This document shows, one piece after another, positions 17,928 to 26,659 of a DNA stretch of 64,000 nucleotides (its first letter is position 1; each line of letters starts with the position of its first letter). Location of the stretch: NCBI RefSeq assembly GCF_023100805.1, contig NZ_CP095855.1, positions 4,815,001 to 4,879,000 on the forward strand, read 5' to 3'. The translations under genes and the position numbers were made by a program. The stretch comes from Chitinophaga filiformis. GTDB lineage: Bacteria; Bacteroidota; Bacteroidia; Chitinophagales; Chitinophagaceae. A model generated the notes under the pieces. It made no database searches and was not told where the DNA came from. It saw only the letters and a list, made by a program, of their open reading frames with translations.

Positions 17928-19160
17928 ATGATCCAGGAAAATAATACTGCATTAGCAGGCACACCACCAACAACAACCAAAAGTCGCCGTGTCGAATCTA
18001 TTGATCTCCTCAGAGGTACCATTATGATCATTATGGCGCTTGATCACGTTCGCGACTATTTTCACGCGTATTCATATCTCAACGATCCGACGGACCTGCA
18101 GCACACCAGTGTCCCTATCTTCTTTACGAGGTGGATCACACATTTCTGCGCGCCTGTTTTCATGCTTTTAGCCGGCATCTCCGCCTGTCTTTATGGAATG
18201 AAGAATGGACGTAAAGCGCTCTCGGGATTTCTTTTAACAAGAGGCCTCTGGCTGGTAATGGTTGAGATGCTGCTTATCACCCTGTTCTGGACCTTTAATC
18301 CCCATTACCCGGGGTTCATTCTCCAGGTGATCTGGGCATTCGGTATCAGCATGATGGTACTGGCCCTGCTGATCCATTTACCCCGGCAGGCTTTACTGGT
18401 CCTTGGCATCGTACTGATAGCGGGACATAATGCGCTGGATAATGTGCATGTGGATGGGAATGGCGCCGGTGCAGTACTATGGTCGGTGTTGCACCAACCT
18501 AATTTCTCAGGATTCACCGCCGGTCCTTTCCGTTTTATAATAGGCTATCCCGTTATTCCATACATTGGCATTATTAGCTTAGGCTATTGCCTGGGTGGTC
18601 TCTATGCAAAGGATACCGCGCCCGAGACCCGCAAAAAGCTGCTTCGCAATATAGGTCTTGGCGCCATTGCGCTTTTTATTGTACTGCGTGGGATCAATAT
18701 CTACGGTGACGCGGCGCAGTGGTCTGTACAGAAGAACTTTGTGTTTACCGTGCTCTCTTTTGTCAATGTAACGAAGTATCCACCTTCATTGCTATATATC
18801 CTGATGACGCTAGGACCGGCTTTATTGTTCCTCGCTTACGCTGAAAAGCCATTGAACAAGCTGACATCCAAAGTGACCGTCTTCGGCAGGGTGCCCATGT
18901 TCTTTTACCTGTTGCACATCCCATTGATACATGGTCTGGGCATACTGGCAGCCGGCTTGTCGGGACATTCGGCGGGCAGTATGGTCAACCTTACCACATG
19001 GGTAACGGCTAATCCGCAGTTAAGAGGATATGGATTTTCGCTGCCGGTGGTATACCTCGTATGGATAGTGGTGATGCTGATGCTTTACCCCTTGAGCCTG
19101 TGGTTCAGCCGGTATAAACAGGCGAACCAGGGAGGAAAGAAGTGGTTGAGCTATTTCTAA
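17928..19160 (+). CDS. DUF1624 / heparan-alpha-glucosaminide acetyltransferase-like membrane protein
   Basis: This 410-residue integral membrane protein carries the family signature RRVESIDLLRGTIMIIMALD followed by HVRDYF near residues 24-50, where the conserved His is thought to take part in acyl transfer. About ten hydrophobic helices follow, with arginine- and aspartate-containing loops (FFTRWITHFCAPVFMLLAG). I chose the ATG at 17928 (MIQENNTALAG); a TTG start at 17907 would add seven residues. The family includes transmembrane acyltransferases such as the lysosomal HGSNAT, but bacterial members are mostly uncharacterised. It stands alone, divergent from the SDR gene, and is followed by a strong terminator. 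Confidence 0.88.
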   Translation: MIQENNTALAGTPPTTTKSRRVESIDLLRGTIMIIMALDHVRDYFHAYSYLNDPTDLQHTSVPIFFTRWITHFCAPVFMLLAGISACLYGMKNGRKALSGFLLTRGLWLVMVEMLLITLFWTFNPHYPGFILQVIWAFGISMMVLALLIHLPRQALLVLGIVLIAGHNALDNVHVDGNGAGAVLWSVLHQPNFSGFTAGPFRFIIGYPVIPYIGIISLGYCLGGLYAKDTAPETRKKLLRNIGLGAIALFIVLRGINIYGDAAQWSVQKNFVFTVLSFVNVTKYPPSLLYILMTLGPALLFLAYAEKPLNKLTSKVTVFGRVPMFFYLLHIPLIHGLGILAAGLSGHSAGSMVNLTTWVTANPQLRGYGFSLPVVYLVWIVVMLMLYPLSLWFSRYKQANQGGKKWLSYF

Positions 19161-19186
19161 AAGATATTTATTGTTTACTGTTTACT

Positions 19187-19230
19187 TAGGATGAGACTGC
19201 CGGATGGTAATCTCATCCTATTGTTTTTTT
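19187..19230 (+). terminator. terminator after the DUF1624 gene
   Basis: AGGATGAGA and TCTCATCCT form a nine-pair stem around a 14-base loop, followed by ATTG and a run of seven T, about 30 bases after the stop at 19160. Confidence 0.85.
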
Positions 19231-19289
19231 AAGCCTATCAGAAAAGCGCTGGCACGATTATTCTGGTATTGTTCTGAAACGTTTGATCT

Positions 19290-19559
19290 ATGACAGAAAA
19301 ACTATCAATCAAGGGCCAGGACGTATGGGTGGTAGTGGAAGCACTTGAGACCCAGCACGGGAATCCTGATATTATTCCTGCGGAGTATTTCATTGCATAC
19401 TACAACTTCCAGGAGCCGGCAATTGAAGCTAGTTCACATGAACCAGGTAAAATGCCGGGTACCCTGTTCAAGGCAGAAGATGATAGTCCAAAACGTTTCC
19501 TGTCGCCCGTAGAAGCAATAGAGTATGCTGCAGAAAAACTACCTGCGTTACTGGAATAA
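19290..19559 (+). CDS. small conserved-looking protein of unknown function
   Basis: This 89-residue acidic protein begins MTEKLSIKGQDVWVVVEALE and ends AIEYAAEKLPALLE. It has no signal peptide or membrane helix. A strand-rich first half is followed by a helical C-terminus, and the composition is that of a folded soluble protein. It sits between the DUF1624 gene terminator and the convergent VOC gene, so it forms its own unit. I do not recognise the family. It may be a real small gene because codon use matches its neighbours and no longer competing frame covers the region. Confidence 0.65.
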   Translation: MTEKLSIKGQDVWVVVEALETQHGNPDIIPAEYFIAYYNFQEPAIEASSHEPGKMPGTLFKAEDDSPKRFLSPVEAIEYAAEKLPALLE

Positions 19560-19677
19560 GCCATCATATGATATTCGCCGGAGCTCAGCAGCATAGCATC
19601 GTCGTTATATTTATCCCACCATCCCCGGGATGGGACGTCATGCTGCCCCGACCTTATCTATTCCGGCAATTGCGCTC

Positions 19678-20064
19678 CTACATGTGAAACACGTTGAACT
19701 TATGCCCATCGGGATCGGCAAACACGAAACCGTAATACCCCTCTCCAAACGCCTCCGGCCTGGAAACGATCGTTCCCCCGGCTTCCTGTATCTCCTTTTC
19801 CCAGCTATCGACCTCTTCTTTACTTCCCGCAGAAAGAGTAAATATGATTTCGTTCCCTGCTTTCGCATCAATGATCTGTCCTTTCATGGCAGGTTCTAGT
19901 ATGTCCTTCAAAAAGAAATGGATGATAAAGCTTTCTTCACCAAAGAAGAAGCTGGTTAGTTGCTCCGAAGCCCCGTTATGTTTAAATCCGAGTCGTTTAT
20001 AGAACGCGGTGGTGCGTGCCAGATCCTGTACGCTGAAATTGGCCCAGATTTTCTTTGTGTTCAT
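19678..20064 (-). CDS. VOC-family (glyoxalase/bleomycin-resistance-like) protein
   Basis: This 128-residue protein has the two beta-alpha-beta-beta-beta modules of the vicinal-oxygen-chelate fold. Module one starts MNTKKIWANFSVQDLARTTA and contains FYKRLGF; module two contains WEKEIQEAGGTIVSRPEAF and ends YYGFVFADPDGHKFNVFHM. The ending DPDGHKF.VFHM is the most diagnostic part and supplies the usual metal-ligand region. Members include glyoxalases, dioxygenases and antibiotic-binding proteins, and the specific role cannot be told. It is a single gene read from the ATG at 20064. Confidence 0.9.
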   Translation of the reverse strand: MNTKKIWANFSVQDLARTTAFYKRLGFKHNGASEQLTSFFFGEESFIIHFFLKDILEPAMKGQIIDAKAGNEIIFTLSAGSKEEVDSWEKEIQEAGGTIVSRPEAFGEGYYGFVFADPDGHKFNVFHM

Positions 20065-20197
20065 AAATTGATGGTTTTACAGTCAACAGTTTGTCTCTTC
20101 CGCAGAAGATGGACCTTTCAAAAATAGCCTATCGGGTAATAAACCAGGAGGGCTATTCACGACATTTTAGGGGGGCAGACAGCACGCCGTAAAAGCA

Positions 20198-20235
20198 GGG
20201 AAGGCTGTAACAGACGCTCCTGTTACAGCCTTCCC
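20198..20235 (-). terminator. terminator of the fucosidase gene
   Basis: A 16-base perfect stem (GGGAAGGCTGTAACAG, six-base loop, complement) lies 27 bases after the fucosidase stop. On the minus strand it is followed by TGCTTTTA. Confidence 0.8.
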
Positions 20236-20261
20236 GCTTGCTAATATCGAAACGATCACAC

Positions 20262-21911
20262 TTATCGGATCTTCAGGCACAAAGCCTCCTGGTTGGGCAA
20301 ACTATCCGGCAATTGGACAATAAGCGCATCATTCCCTCTTTCAAAATTCACTGGTCCTCTGCCCAGCAATTCCACCTTTGCAATTTCAGCAGGATAATGA
20401 CTACTGCCGGCTGCCAGTGATTTGACACGGATCTTACCGTCTGCAGGCGTTCCAAGGGCTATCGCATACAGTGTATCTGCTTTGGTGGTAAAGCGGATAT
20501 CTTCCGCACCGAAAGGCTTACCTTTCCCTTCATTAAAGCCTGGACCATCCAGCGGTGCAGCGGTATCGATAGCAGGACCTTCGCCGTATATTTTCCAGGG
20601 TCGGGTACCGAATATCACTTCACTGTTCTGTTGCATCCAGGCGGCAACACCTTCTACCACCACCAGTTCCTCCGCATCAAGAGAGCCATCGCCACGCAAG
20701 GGAACACTGAGTAAGAGATTACCATTTTTGCTTACTACATCAGCAAGGGTGTGAACCACTGTTTTGGCAGATTTATAACGTTTCTCATTGTAGATCCTGC
20801 GGTCATAGTGCCAGCTGCCGATGCAGGTGTCTGTCTGCCATACAAAAGGCTCAATGCGGTTGCTTTGTCCCCGTTCTATATCCCATACCATACACTTCCG
20901 CTGCTCCTCATCCAGGATCTTTCCATTGAGCACTGCCTGGAGCTTACCATGCCTTTTAATGCTGCTATTGTACAAATGAGCCGCAATGCGTAGTCCGGCG
21001 TCACTTACCGGCCACAAAGGCAAGACGGTATCGTCAAAATATACCAGGTCTGGTTCATAGCGATCGATCAGTTCAATGGTGCGGTTGAAGAACTTTTCGC
21101 AATAGTCCTTGCTGGGTACACTTGCTCCGTCGCCCCAGGCCCATTGGTTATGTATACTGCCGCTGTCTTTCGCATTCGCGCTCAGGGGATGGTTTTGCGC
21201 ATAGAGCTCCTGCGGGTCATATCCATTCCACCAGGTGTTTTTGCCACTGGCTTTCGTGATCTTCCCATCATACGGTACGCCCGCCAATGGTCCCTTTTTA
21301 TCAGCCAGCTGCGCTGTTTCATACCAGGTCCAGGCATGTGCGGCATGCACACTCACTCCAAAGTGGAGCCCATGTTTTTTGGCGGCTTTCGCCCAGCCAT
21401 CCATCAGGTCCTTTTTAGGCCCCATATTTACGGCATTCCAGCGGTGGTATTTGCTATTGTAATTATCGAAATTGTCGTGGTGATTGGCCAGGGCAACAAA
21501 ATACTGAGCGCCTGCCTTTTTGTATAAAGAAAGTAGCTCATCAGGATGCCAGTTCTCCGCCTTCCATTCGTTGATGACGTCCTTAAAGCCAAATTTAGAG
21601 GGATGCCCATATTTCTGCACATGGTAATTGTAATGGTCGCTTCCTTCTTCATACATGCCCCGGCCATACCAGTCGCCATGTTCAGGTTGGCATTGCGGGC
21701 CCCAGTGCGCCCAGATGCCGAATTTGGCGTCCTGGTACCAGCCAGGTACCTGGTATTGCTTTAACGATTCCCAGGAAGGTTGAAAAGGTCCTTTCATCAC
21801 GCGTTCCCCCAGTGGCAGGTTCTCAAAAAGAGCGGTAGCATGGCTATAGCGGGCAGCCAGTAATGCGGGGACCATTCCCGCCATTCTCCCGATTGCAGCA
21901 CGACGTTTCAT
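20262..21911 (-). CDS. alpha-L-fucosidase, glycoside hydrolase family 29
   Basis: This 549-residue secreted enzyme should release alpha-L-fucose from glycans by a retaining mechanism. The N-terminus MKRRAAIGRMAGMVPALLAA is a signal peptide with a twin arginine, so Tat export is possible. The GH29 catalytic barrel shows WYQDAKFGIWAHWGPQ (about 58-73), ALANHHDNFDNYNSKYHRWN and EPDLVYFDDTVLPLW. The Asp directly after YF, about residue 293, is in the position of the catalytic nucleophile. The next motifs, MVWDIERGQ and the C-terminal beta-sandwich with LLLSVPLRGDGSLD, also fit. It is a single gene with its own terminator and lies in a region with other carbohydrate-linked genes. Substrate linkage preference is unknown. 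Confidence 0.93.
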   Translation of the reverse strand: MKRRAAIGRMAGMVPALLAARYSHATALFENLPLGERVMKGPFQPSWESLKQYQVPGWYQDAKFGIWAHWGPQCQPEHGDWYGRGMYEEGSDHYNYHVQKYGHPSKFGFKDVINEWKAENWHPDELLSLYKKAGAQYFVALANHHDNFDNYNSKYHRWNAVNMGPKKDLMDGWAKAAKKHGLHFGVSVHAAHAWTWYETAQLADKKGPLAGVPYDGKITKASGKNTWWNGYDPQELYAQNHPLSANAKDSGSIHNQWAWGDGASVPSKDYCEKFFNRTIELIDRYEPDLVYFDDTVLPLWPVSDAGLRIAAHLYNSSIKRHGKLQAVLNGKILDEEQRKCMVWDIERGQSNRIEPFVWQTDTCIGSWHYDRRIYNEKRYKSAKTVVHTLADVVSKNGNLLLSVPLRGDGSLDAEELVVVEGVAAWMQQNSEVIFGTRPWKIYGEGPAIDTAAPLDGPGFNEGKGKPFGAEDIRFTTKADTLYAIALGTPADGKIRVKSLAAGSSHYPAEIAKVELLGRGPVNFERGNDALIVQLPDSLPNQEALCLKIR

Positions 21912-22184
21912 CTGATTGTTTTTAGAAAGAAGATATTATCACCGTCCTTAACGGGCAGCAGATAAGAAACTTCACTGTTATGATATTAAAGCACCACCCG
22001 GGTATGTAGTTCATAACGTGTTGTCCGGGTTGGTACAACGCTATCAAAGATACTCACTGACTTTTCTTATGCTTTATGCTATATCGATAAAAAGTTGCAC
22101 TTTATCGATATTTAAATGATGTATTCGTTGACCTGGCAAATACGGGAAGCGTAAAAATATGCAGACTTGTCTGACCGATGGCAG

Positions 22185-22320
22185 CTATGCAGGCGCATAC
22201 CTCACAGTGACGCATCTGCCGGAAACCGAACGATAGATATACAGATTCTATCTGCCGGGTGCCGGTCATACAGGTCGTATGCTTCACAGTGATACATCTG
22301 CCGGACCCCGGAACGACATG
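22185..22320. repeat. two degenerate copies of an 82-base unit
   Basis: The stretch TCACAGTGA.(C/A)CATCTGCCGGA...CGAACGA around 22202-22232 is repeated at 22284-22316 with an 82-base offset. No frame is kept. The 490-base intergenic region 21912-22401 otherwise contains no gene, and I see only AT-rich sequence near the fucosidase start. Confidence 0.45.
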
Positions 22321-22401
22321 ATAGCAGTCAGCAAAGCACTTAATCGGAATCATTCTTAATAGCCCTTCGATGAGATAATTTAGTTGAACATTCGCAGGTT
22401 T

Positions 22402-23415
22402 ATGCAGAAAATTGTTCCCCTTATAGTATTAATGGCTGCCTGCCAGCCCATGACAGACCAGGTACAGGTAAATCCCGTGAACATCGCGCAACCGGCCCCG
22501 CATGTAGTATCCGATACACTGAGCGGCCCACCGGCCACTGCCGATACCACATTGTTCAACAAGATCCAGCTATTGCTGGTGCACAACAAGCCTTCTGTTA
22601 AATGGCCAGTGAAAACGGAGTATCCGCTACCAGGAGCCATACTGCCATATAAGCGGATAGTTGCCTACTACGGCAACCTGTACTCCGCCGGCATGGGCAT
22701 CCTCGGGGCACTTCCGCCAGACGAAATGTTACAGCAACTCTCCGCAGAAGTGCGGAAATGGGAAGTTGCAGATACATCATTGCCGGTACAACCTGCATTG
22801 CATTATGTAGCGGTTACTGCGCAAGGGAAGCCAGGCGCCAGCGGGAAGTACCGCTTACAGATGCCCGACACGGAAATTGACAAAGTACTACAGCTGGCCG
22901 AACGGATAAACGCCATTGTGTTCCTGGACATACAGGTAGGACTTAGCACATTGCAGGAAGAGATACCCATGCTGGAAAAATATCTGCGGATGCCGAATGT
23001 GCACCTGGGCATAGACCCGGAATATTCTATGAAGAACCGGCAGCCGCCATGTACTTCAATCGGTACTTTCGACGCAGAGGATGTCAATTATGCCTCATCC
23101 TATCTCAGCAAACTGGTACAGACATATGGGCTGCCGCCCAAAGTGCTTGTCGTACACCGGTTCACGCAGGGAATGGTGACTAACTACAAAGCTATCCAGC
23201 TACATCCTGAAGTACAGATCGTGATGAACATGGACGGTTTCGGATCGCCTGCAAAAAAGCTTGACAGCTATAAAGGCTGGATCTCCAATCAGCCTGTTCA
23301 ATTTACCGGGTTCAAACTCTTCTATAAAAATGATGTTGCAACCGGAGGGCATTTAATGACACCCGAAGAAGTATTGGAATTATATCCCCGTCCTGTTTAT
23401 ATTCAGTACCAATAG
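22402..23415 (+). CDS. conserved lipoprotein of unknown function
   Basis: This 337-residue protein begins at the ATG at 22402 with a lipoprotein signal (MQKIVPLIVLMAAC). After a low-complexity linker it has a conserved-looking domain with YPLPGAILPYKRIVAYYGNL, VFLDIQVGLSTLQEEIP, VHLGIDPEYSM, PPKVLVVHRFTQGMVTN and VQFTGFKLFYKND. The alternation of strands ending in acidic residues resembles a TIM-barrel-like secreted enzyme. I recall similar proteins annotated only as lipoproteins in Actinobacteria, but no function. An upstream in-frame TTG at 22384 is possible and less likely. It precedes the polysaccharide deacetylase gene by 123 bases, so a cell-wall or glycan role is a reasonable but unproven guess. 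Confidence 0.8.
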   Translation: MQKIVPLIVLMAACQPMTDQVQVNPVNIAQPAPHVVSDTLSGPPATADTTLFNKIQLLLVHNKPSVKWPVKTEYPLPGAILPYKRIVAYYGNLYSAGMGILGALPPDEMLQQLSAEVRKWEVADTSLPVQPALHYVAVTAQGKPGASGKYRLQMPDTEIDKVLQLAERINAIVFLDIQVGLSTLQEEIPMLEKYLRMPNVHLGIDPEYSMKNRQPPCTSIGTFDAEDVNYASSYLSKLVQTYGLPPKVLVVHRFTQGMVTNYKAIQLHPEVQIVMNMDGFGSPAKKLDSYKGWISNQPVQFTGFKLFYKNDVATGGHLMTPEEVLELYPRPVYIQYQ

Positions 23416-23538
23416 CGCCACCAGCGATGCGCGCGGCAATTCGCTACGGGTTAATGACTGCCATCACCAAGGCCGCTGTTGCTGATCATTGGGCAGCGCT
23501 ATAAAAAGAATGAAATTGGTATCATCCAAGCTCCCAAC

Positions 23539-24270
23539 ATGAGGTATTTATTCTGTTTACTGCTGTCATGTTATATTATTGACCAGACATCTGTATCGTC
23601 GTCCCCAGTCCCCGTATTATGCTATCACCACATTACAATGGATAATAAGGGCAAAGGCAACGCCATGAGTATCAGCAGAACACAATTGAGCGCACAACTC
23701 AAAGCACTGGCAGATAGCGGTTATCACAGCATACTCCCCGATCAGTTGTATGCATACCTGCACGCAGGTACACCATTGCCGGCACGCCCGGTGATGATCT
23801 CCTTCGATGATACGCGTGCTGAGCACTTCAGCATAGCAGCACCTTTGCTGCAACAATATGGGTTTAAGGGGGTGTTCTTCGTGATGACAGTGCCCATTGG
23901 TAAGCCGGGTTATATGACAGCAAGTCAGATAAAGGCACTTTCGGATATGGGACATGCTATTGGCGCGCACACATGGGACCATCCACATGCTGCCAATATC
24001 CGGTCTTCGGATATAGAAACGCAGTTCCGAAACCCCAGGCGTCATTTGGAGAACGTAACCGGCAGACCGGTATATTATATCGCATATCCTTTCGGGGAGT
24101 GGAATGACAGCGTGATCAGGGATGTAAAACTAAGTGGGTATAAAGCCGCCTTCCAGCTGACGGGGAAGGTATCTCCCGGCGAGCCGTTATATTCTATACG
24201 CCGGGTGATGGTAAATGGTAACTGGTCGGGGGCCAGGCTGCAACAGGAGTTGAAGACAATATTTAGGTAG
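23539..24270 (+). CDS. polysaccharide deacetylase (NodB/CE4 family), secreted
   Basis: This 243-residue protein starts at the ATG at 23539 with a short hydrophobic export signal. The CE4 catalytic motifs are in order: VMISFDDTRAEHF with the catalytic base and metal-binding Asp pair, then GAHTWDHPH with the two metal-binding His residues, then YIAYPFGEWND with the family Pro-Phe-Gly motif. Such enzymes remove N- or O-acetyl groups from chitin, peptidoglycan or other polysaccharides using a divalent metal. The N-terminal VPVLCYHHI is also typical of the family. It follows the lipoprotein gene in the same direction, and a terminator shared with the next gene lies downstream. Confidence 0.92.
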   Translation: MRYLFCLLLSCYIIDQTSVSSSPVPVLCYHHITMDNKGKGNAMSISRTQLSAQLKALADSGYHSILPDQLYAYLHAGTPLPARPVMISFDDTRAEHFSIAAPLLQQYGFKGVFFVMTVPIGKPGYMTASQIKALSDMGHAIGAHTWDHPHAANIRSSDIETQFRNPRRHLENVTGRPVYYIAYPFGEWNDSVIRDVKLSGYKAAFQLTGKVSPGEPLYSIRRVMVNGNWSGARLQQELKTIFR

Positions 24271-24307
24271 CATATTGTTGTCCATACATTTTACACGGTA
24301 TGACACA

Positions 24308-24336
24308 TAAAAAGCAGGTCATTTGACCTGCTTTTT
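24308..24336. terminator. bidirectional terminator between convergent genes
   Basis: AAAAAGCAGGTCA, a two-base centre and TGACCTGCTTTTTT form a strong stem with A residues on one side and T on the other. It serves the deacetylase gene and the convergent small membrane protein gene. Confidence 0.9.
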
Positions 24337-24361
24337 TCTTTTAAAAAAGCCCAGCTCTAAG

Positions 24362-24595
24362 TTAACCGGCCTTTGTCAGCTTTCCTGATATCTTTCTGAA
24401 TATTACATCAATAAATGGAATACCTGCAAACATCATCCACGGAACGAGGGACACAGTAAGCAGGAATGTTCGCTGATACAAAGGCAGCACGGACAACTTT
24501 TCTCCAAACAGATAAAGGAACAGGGTGATAGATGGATAGATCACCAGCCAGATCTTGAGGGAAGCGATCAATTTCATTTTTATTTTCATGCGCAT
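24362..24595 (-). CDS. small membrane protein of unknown function
   Basis: This 77-residue protein has two clear transmembrane helices (about 12-31 and 42-62). It has a basic N-terminus (MRMKIKMKLIASLKIW) and a basic tail (FRKISGKLTKAG), which suggests both ends are cytoplasmic. It follows the atypical SDR gene on the same strand after a 59-base gap and may be cotranscribed with it. I recall similar unnamed two-helix proteins in other Bacteroidota. Several in-frame ATG codons are present at the start; I took the first. Confidence 0.7.
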   Translation of the reverse strand: MRMKIKMKLIASLKIWLVIYPSITLFLYLFGEKLSVLPLYQRTFLLTVSLVPWMMFAGIPFIDVIFRKISGKLTKAG

Positions 24596-24654
24596 AATTT
24601 AAGTACGGTATTAACTACAGGCAGACGTCTCCTTAGGTGGCAAACGTGTAATCA

Positions 24655-25251
24655 CTAATATGGCTTGATCACCTGCCCGGTATTGGCACCAAACACAGCT
24701 TTGCGGAAACCATATTCCAGCTGTTGCATCGTTACCGGAATATCGCCCGGGAAATAGGGGAAATATTGCGGGGAGTTTTCAATCACAGTAGGACTTACCG
24801 CATTAATGCGTATGCCATTCTCCAGCTCAATAGCTGCCGCCCTTACAAAACCTTCCACTGCACAGTTGGCGGCAGATGCATTGGCAAAATTCTTCTGCGG
24901 ATCGTGGGATAATGCGCCGGTAATTAATGTAAATGAACCTTTGGGATTGATGTAATGCTGACCGATCAGTACAAGGTTGATCTGCCCCATCATTTTTCCT
25001 TCCACCCCTGCCCTGAAGGTTTTATCGGTCAGATTCTTCCAGGGGCCGACGTATGTAGGTCCTGCCGTTGAAATAAGCGCATCAAATGGCCCCGTTTTCC
25101 TGTACATGTTTTCAATAGATGTCGTCGACGTAATATCTACGTCCACATCACAACCTTTGGTAGCGGCTGTAATTATCTCGTGCTCTCTCTTAAAGGCTTC
25201 GGCCAGGTATTTTCCCATGGTGCCTGATGCACCGACGATGATAATTTTCAT
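24655..25251 (-). CDS. short SDR-like protein lacking the catalytic Tyr-Lys pair
   Basis: This 198-residue protein has a Rossmann N-terminus MKIIIVGASGTMGKYLAEAF with the NAD(P) motif GASGTMG and the helpful DVDIT stretch. The catalytic region reads LITGALSHDPQKNFANASAANCAVEG. At the place where classical members have YxxxK followed by A-V-E-G, it has residues from NASAAN, so both Tyr and Lys appear to be missing. The Ser/Thr position is also altered. The length is short for an SDR (usually about 250). I chose the ATG at 25251 so that the glycine motif starts near residue 7; an upstream ATG at 25281 is in frame. It could be a binding or sensing protein, or an enzyme with a changed mechanism. 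Confidence 0.82.
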   Translation of the reverse strand: MKIIIVGASGTMGKYLAEAFKREHEIITAATKGCDVDVDITSTTSIENMYRKTGPFDALISTAGPTYVGPWKNLTDKTFRAGVEGKMMGQINLVLIGQHYINPKGSFTLITGALSHDPQKNFANASAANCAVEGFVRAAAIELENGIRINAVSPTVIENSPQYFPYFPGDIPVTMQQLEYGFRKAVFGANTGQVIKPY

Positions 25252-25542
25252 TGTTTCGTATTTAGTGTTTTTTATGTACACAAAACTAAATACGTCCGGG
25301 AATGCTATTGCAGGACGATCATGCAGTTGTACAGGACTTATCTAAAAAACCTGAGCACCTGCCGGGTAAAGGGCTGGTATACCGGTTAAAAAACGGCAGG
25401 ACCAAGAAAAAGCGATCAGTTGGAGGCAATTCCCAGGATCAGGTCTAAAACCTGAGAGTACCTCTTTGCGGAATTCCCCGGGTCCGACCGGGCAGCCGTT
25501 TGGCATATTAAGCCGGCTATTGGCGAAAATGAGAAGGGGGTA

Positions 25543-26352
25543 CTAAAAGGCATCTATCAGCTCTTTGATGAGAATATAGACGCCCATCGCAAGTACGAAC
25601 CAGCCGAAGGCCTTTTTCAACCCGCCCGCCGGGATCTTTCGGTTGAGGTAACTACCCAGCAGGATGCCAATAGTGGCCAGCAATGTAACACTGAACATCA
25701 ATTTCCAATCTATACCGGCATCATGCAGGTTACCGGTAAATCCTATAAGTGAGTTTAACGCTATCACCAATAAAGATGTTCCCACTGCCTGTTTCATCGG
25801 CAGGTGTAATAACAACACCAGTGCCGGTATGAGCAGGAAACCACCGCCAGCCCCAAGCAGGCCTGTCACCAGGCCGATCCCGGTTCCGTAAAGCACAAGC
25901 TTTCCAATGCTAACCTTGCCTGGCATTGACCCCGCTCCGGTATGGATATCTCTTTTACGCATCATGAATATGGCCGAGATAAGCATCAGGATCGCAAAAA
26001 GTACCATTGTAAGCCAGTTCCCGGTGATAGAAAGACTGCCGATTGTTGCGATCTGCGCTGGTATGAGCGGCAGCAGCCATTTACGGGTAAGAAAAACGAT
26101 GACCACAGATGTAGCGGCAAACAGTAATCCCATTCTTACGTTCACGGTACCACGCTTATACTGTTGGGCGGCGCCGACCAGGCTGGTGGATCCTACCACA
26201 AATAATGAATAGGAAGTTGCCAGCACCGGGGAGATCCCAAACAGGTACACCATGACTGGCATGGTCAGTATGGAGCCGCCGCCGCCAATCAATCCCAGCG
26301 ATATGCCGATAAGCAACGAAGCAATATATCCTAACAGATGCATATAACTCAT
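25543..26352 (-). CDS. TauE/SafE (TSUP) family sulfite/organosulfur exporter
   Basis: This 269-residue membrane protein has about eight helices in two related halves, the normal TSUP layout. The halves begin with LLIGISLGLIGGGGSILTMP and GLVTGLLGAGGGFLLIPALV, the repeated glycine-rich signatures of the family. Such proteins move sulfite, thiosulfate or sulfoacetate. I took the ATG at 26352; the next ATG at 26343 and a TTG at 26361 are alternatives. It is divergent from the Crp/Fnr gene and shares with it an intergenic region containing a palindromic Crp-type site (26432-26447). Its place next to the MBL-rhodanese and YeeE genes supports a role in sulfur handling. Confidence 0.93.
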   Translation of the reverse strand: MSYMHLLGYIASLLIGISLGLIGGGGSILTMPVMVYLFGISPVLATSYSLFVVGSTSLVGAAQQYKRGTVNVRMGLLFAATSVVIVFLTRKWLLPLIPAQIATIGSLSITGNWLTMVLFAILMLISAIFMMRKRDIHTGAGSMPGKVSIGKLVLYGTGIGLVTGLLGAGGGFLLIPALVLLLHLPMKQAVGTSLLVIALNSLIGFTGNLHDAGIDWKLMFSVTLLATIGILLGSYLNRKIPAGGLKKAFGWFVLAMGVYILIKELIDAF

Positions 26353-26431
26353 TTCACACAAATTTCGCTGCCTTTCTCCGCGCTGTCAGTGATAATAGTC
26401 ACCTATCCCGATAATAAGCATTCAATGCGAA

Positions 26432-26447
26432 TGTGACCAAAGTCACA
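26432..26447. promoter_or_regulatory. Crp/Fnr-type operator, site 1 (TGTGAC-N4-GTCACA)
   Basis: TGTGACCAAAGTCACA is a full match to the TGTGA-N6-TCACA operator of Crp-family proteins. It lies in the divergent region between the TSUP exporter (80 bases upstream of its start) and the Crp/Fnr gene. Confidence 0.7.
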
Positions 26448-26659
26448 GAACCTGCACTATAACTATTGTAACTCTGCAGCGGTTTAACCGGAACTAAGGC
26501 CCGGGTATGCAGTTGCAGGATAATGTTGGCAGACTTCGCTGCCAGCCTTCAGTAGCAGGCCGCCTGCCAGTTAAAATGATCATCTGCCGCTTCCGGTCAA
26601 AGCGGTAGCTGCTCCTGGTAAATGCAGTAAGCTGCCATTAAATGTTGTAATTTAATATC

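Noticed and set aside
22102-22353. Minus-strand open frame of 83 codons between the fucosidase and lipoprotein genes
   Set aside because: It spans two degenerate copies of an 82-base unit, and the copies do not keep a common protein sequence.
25285-25540. Open plus-strand stretch after the atypical SDR gene (reads EFPGSDRAAVWHIKPAIGEN)
   Set aside because: There is no start codon, it runs into the 3' end of the convergent TSUP gene, and no family is recognisable.
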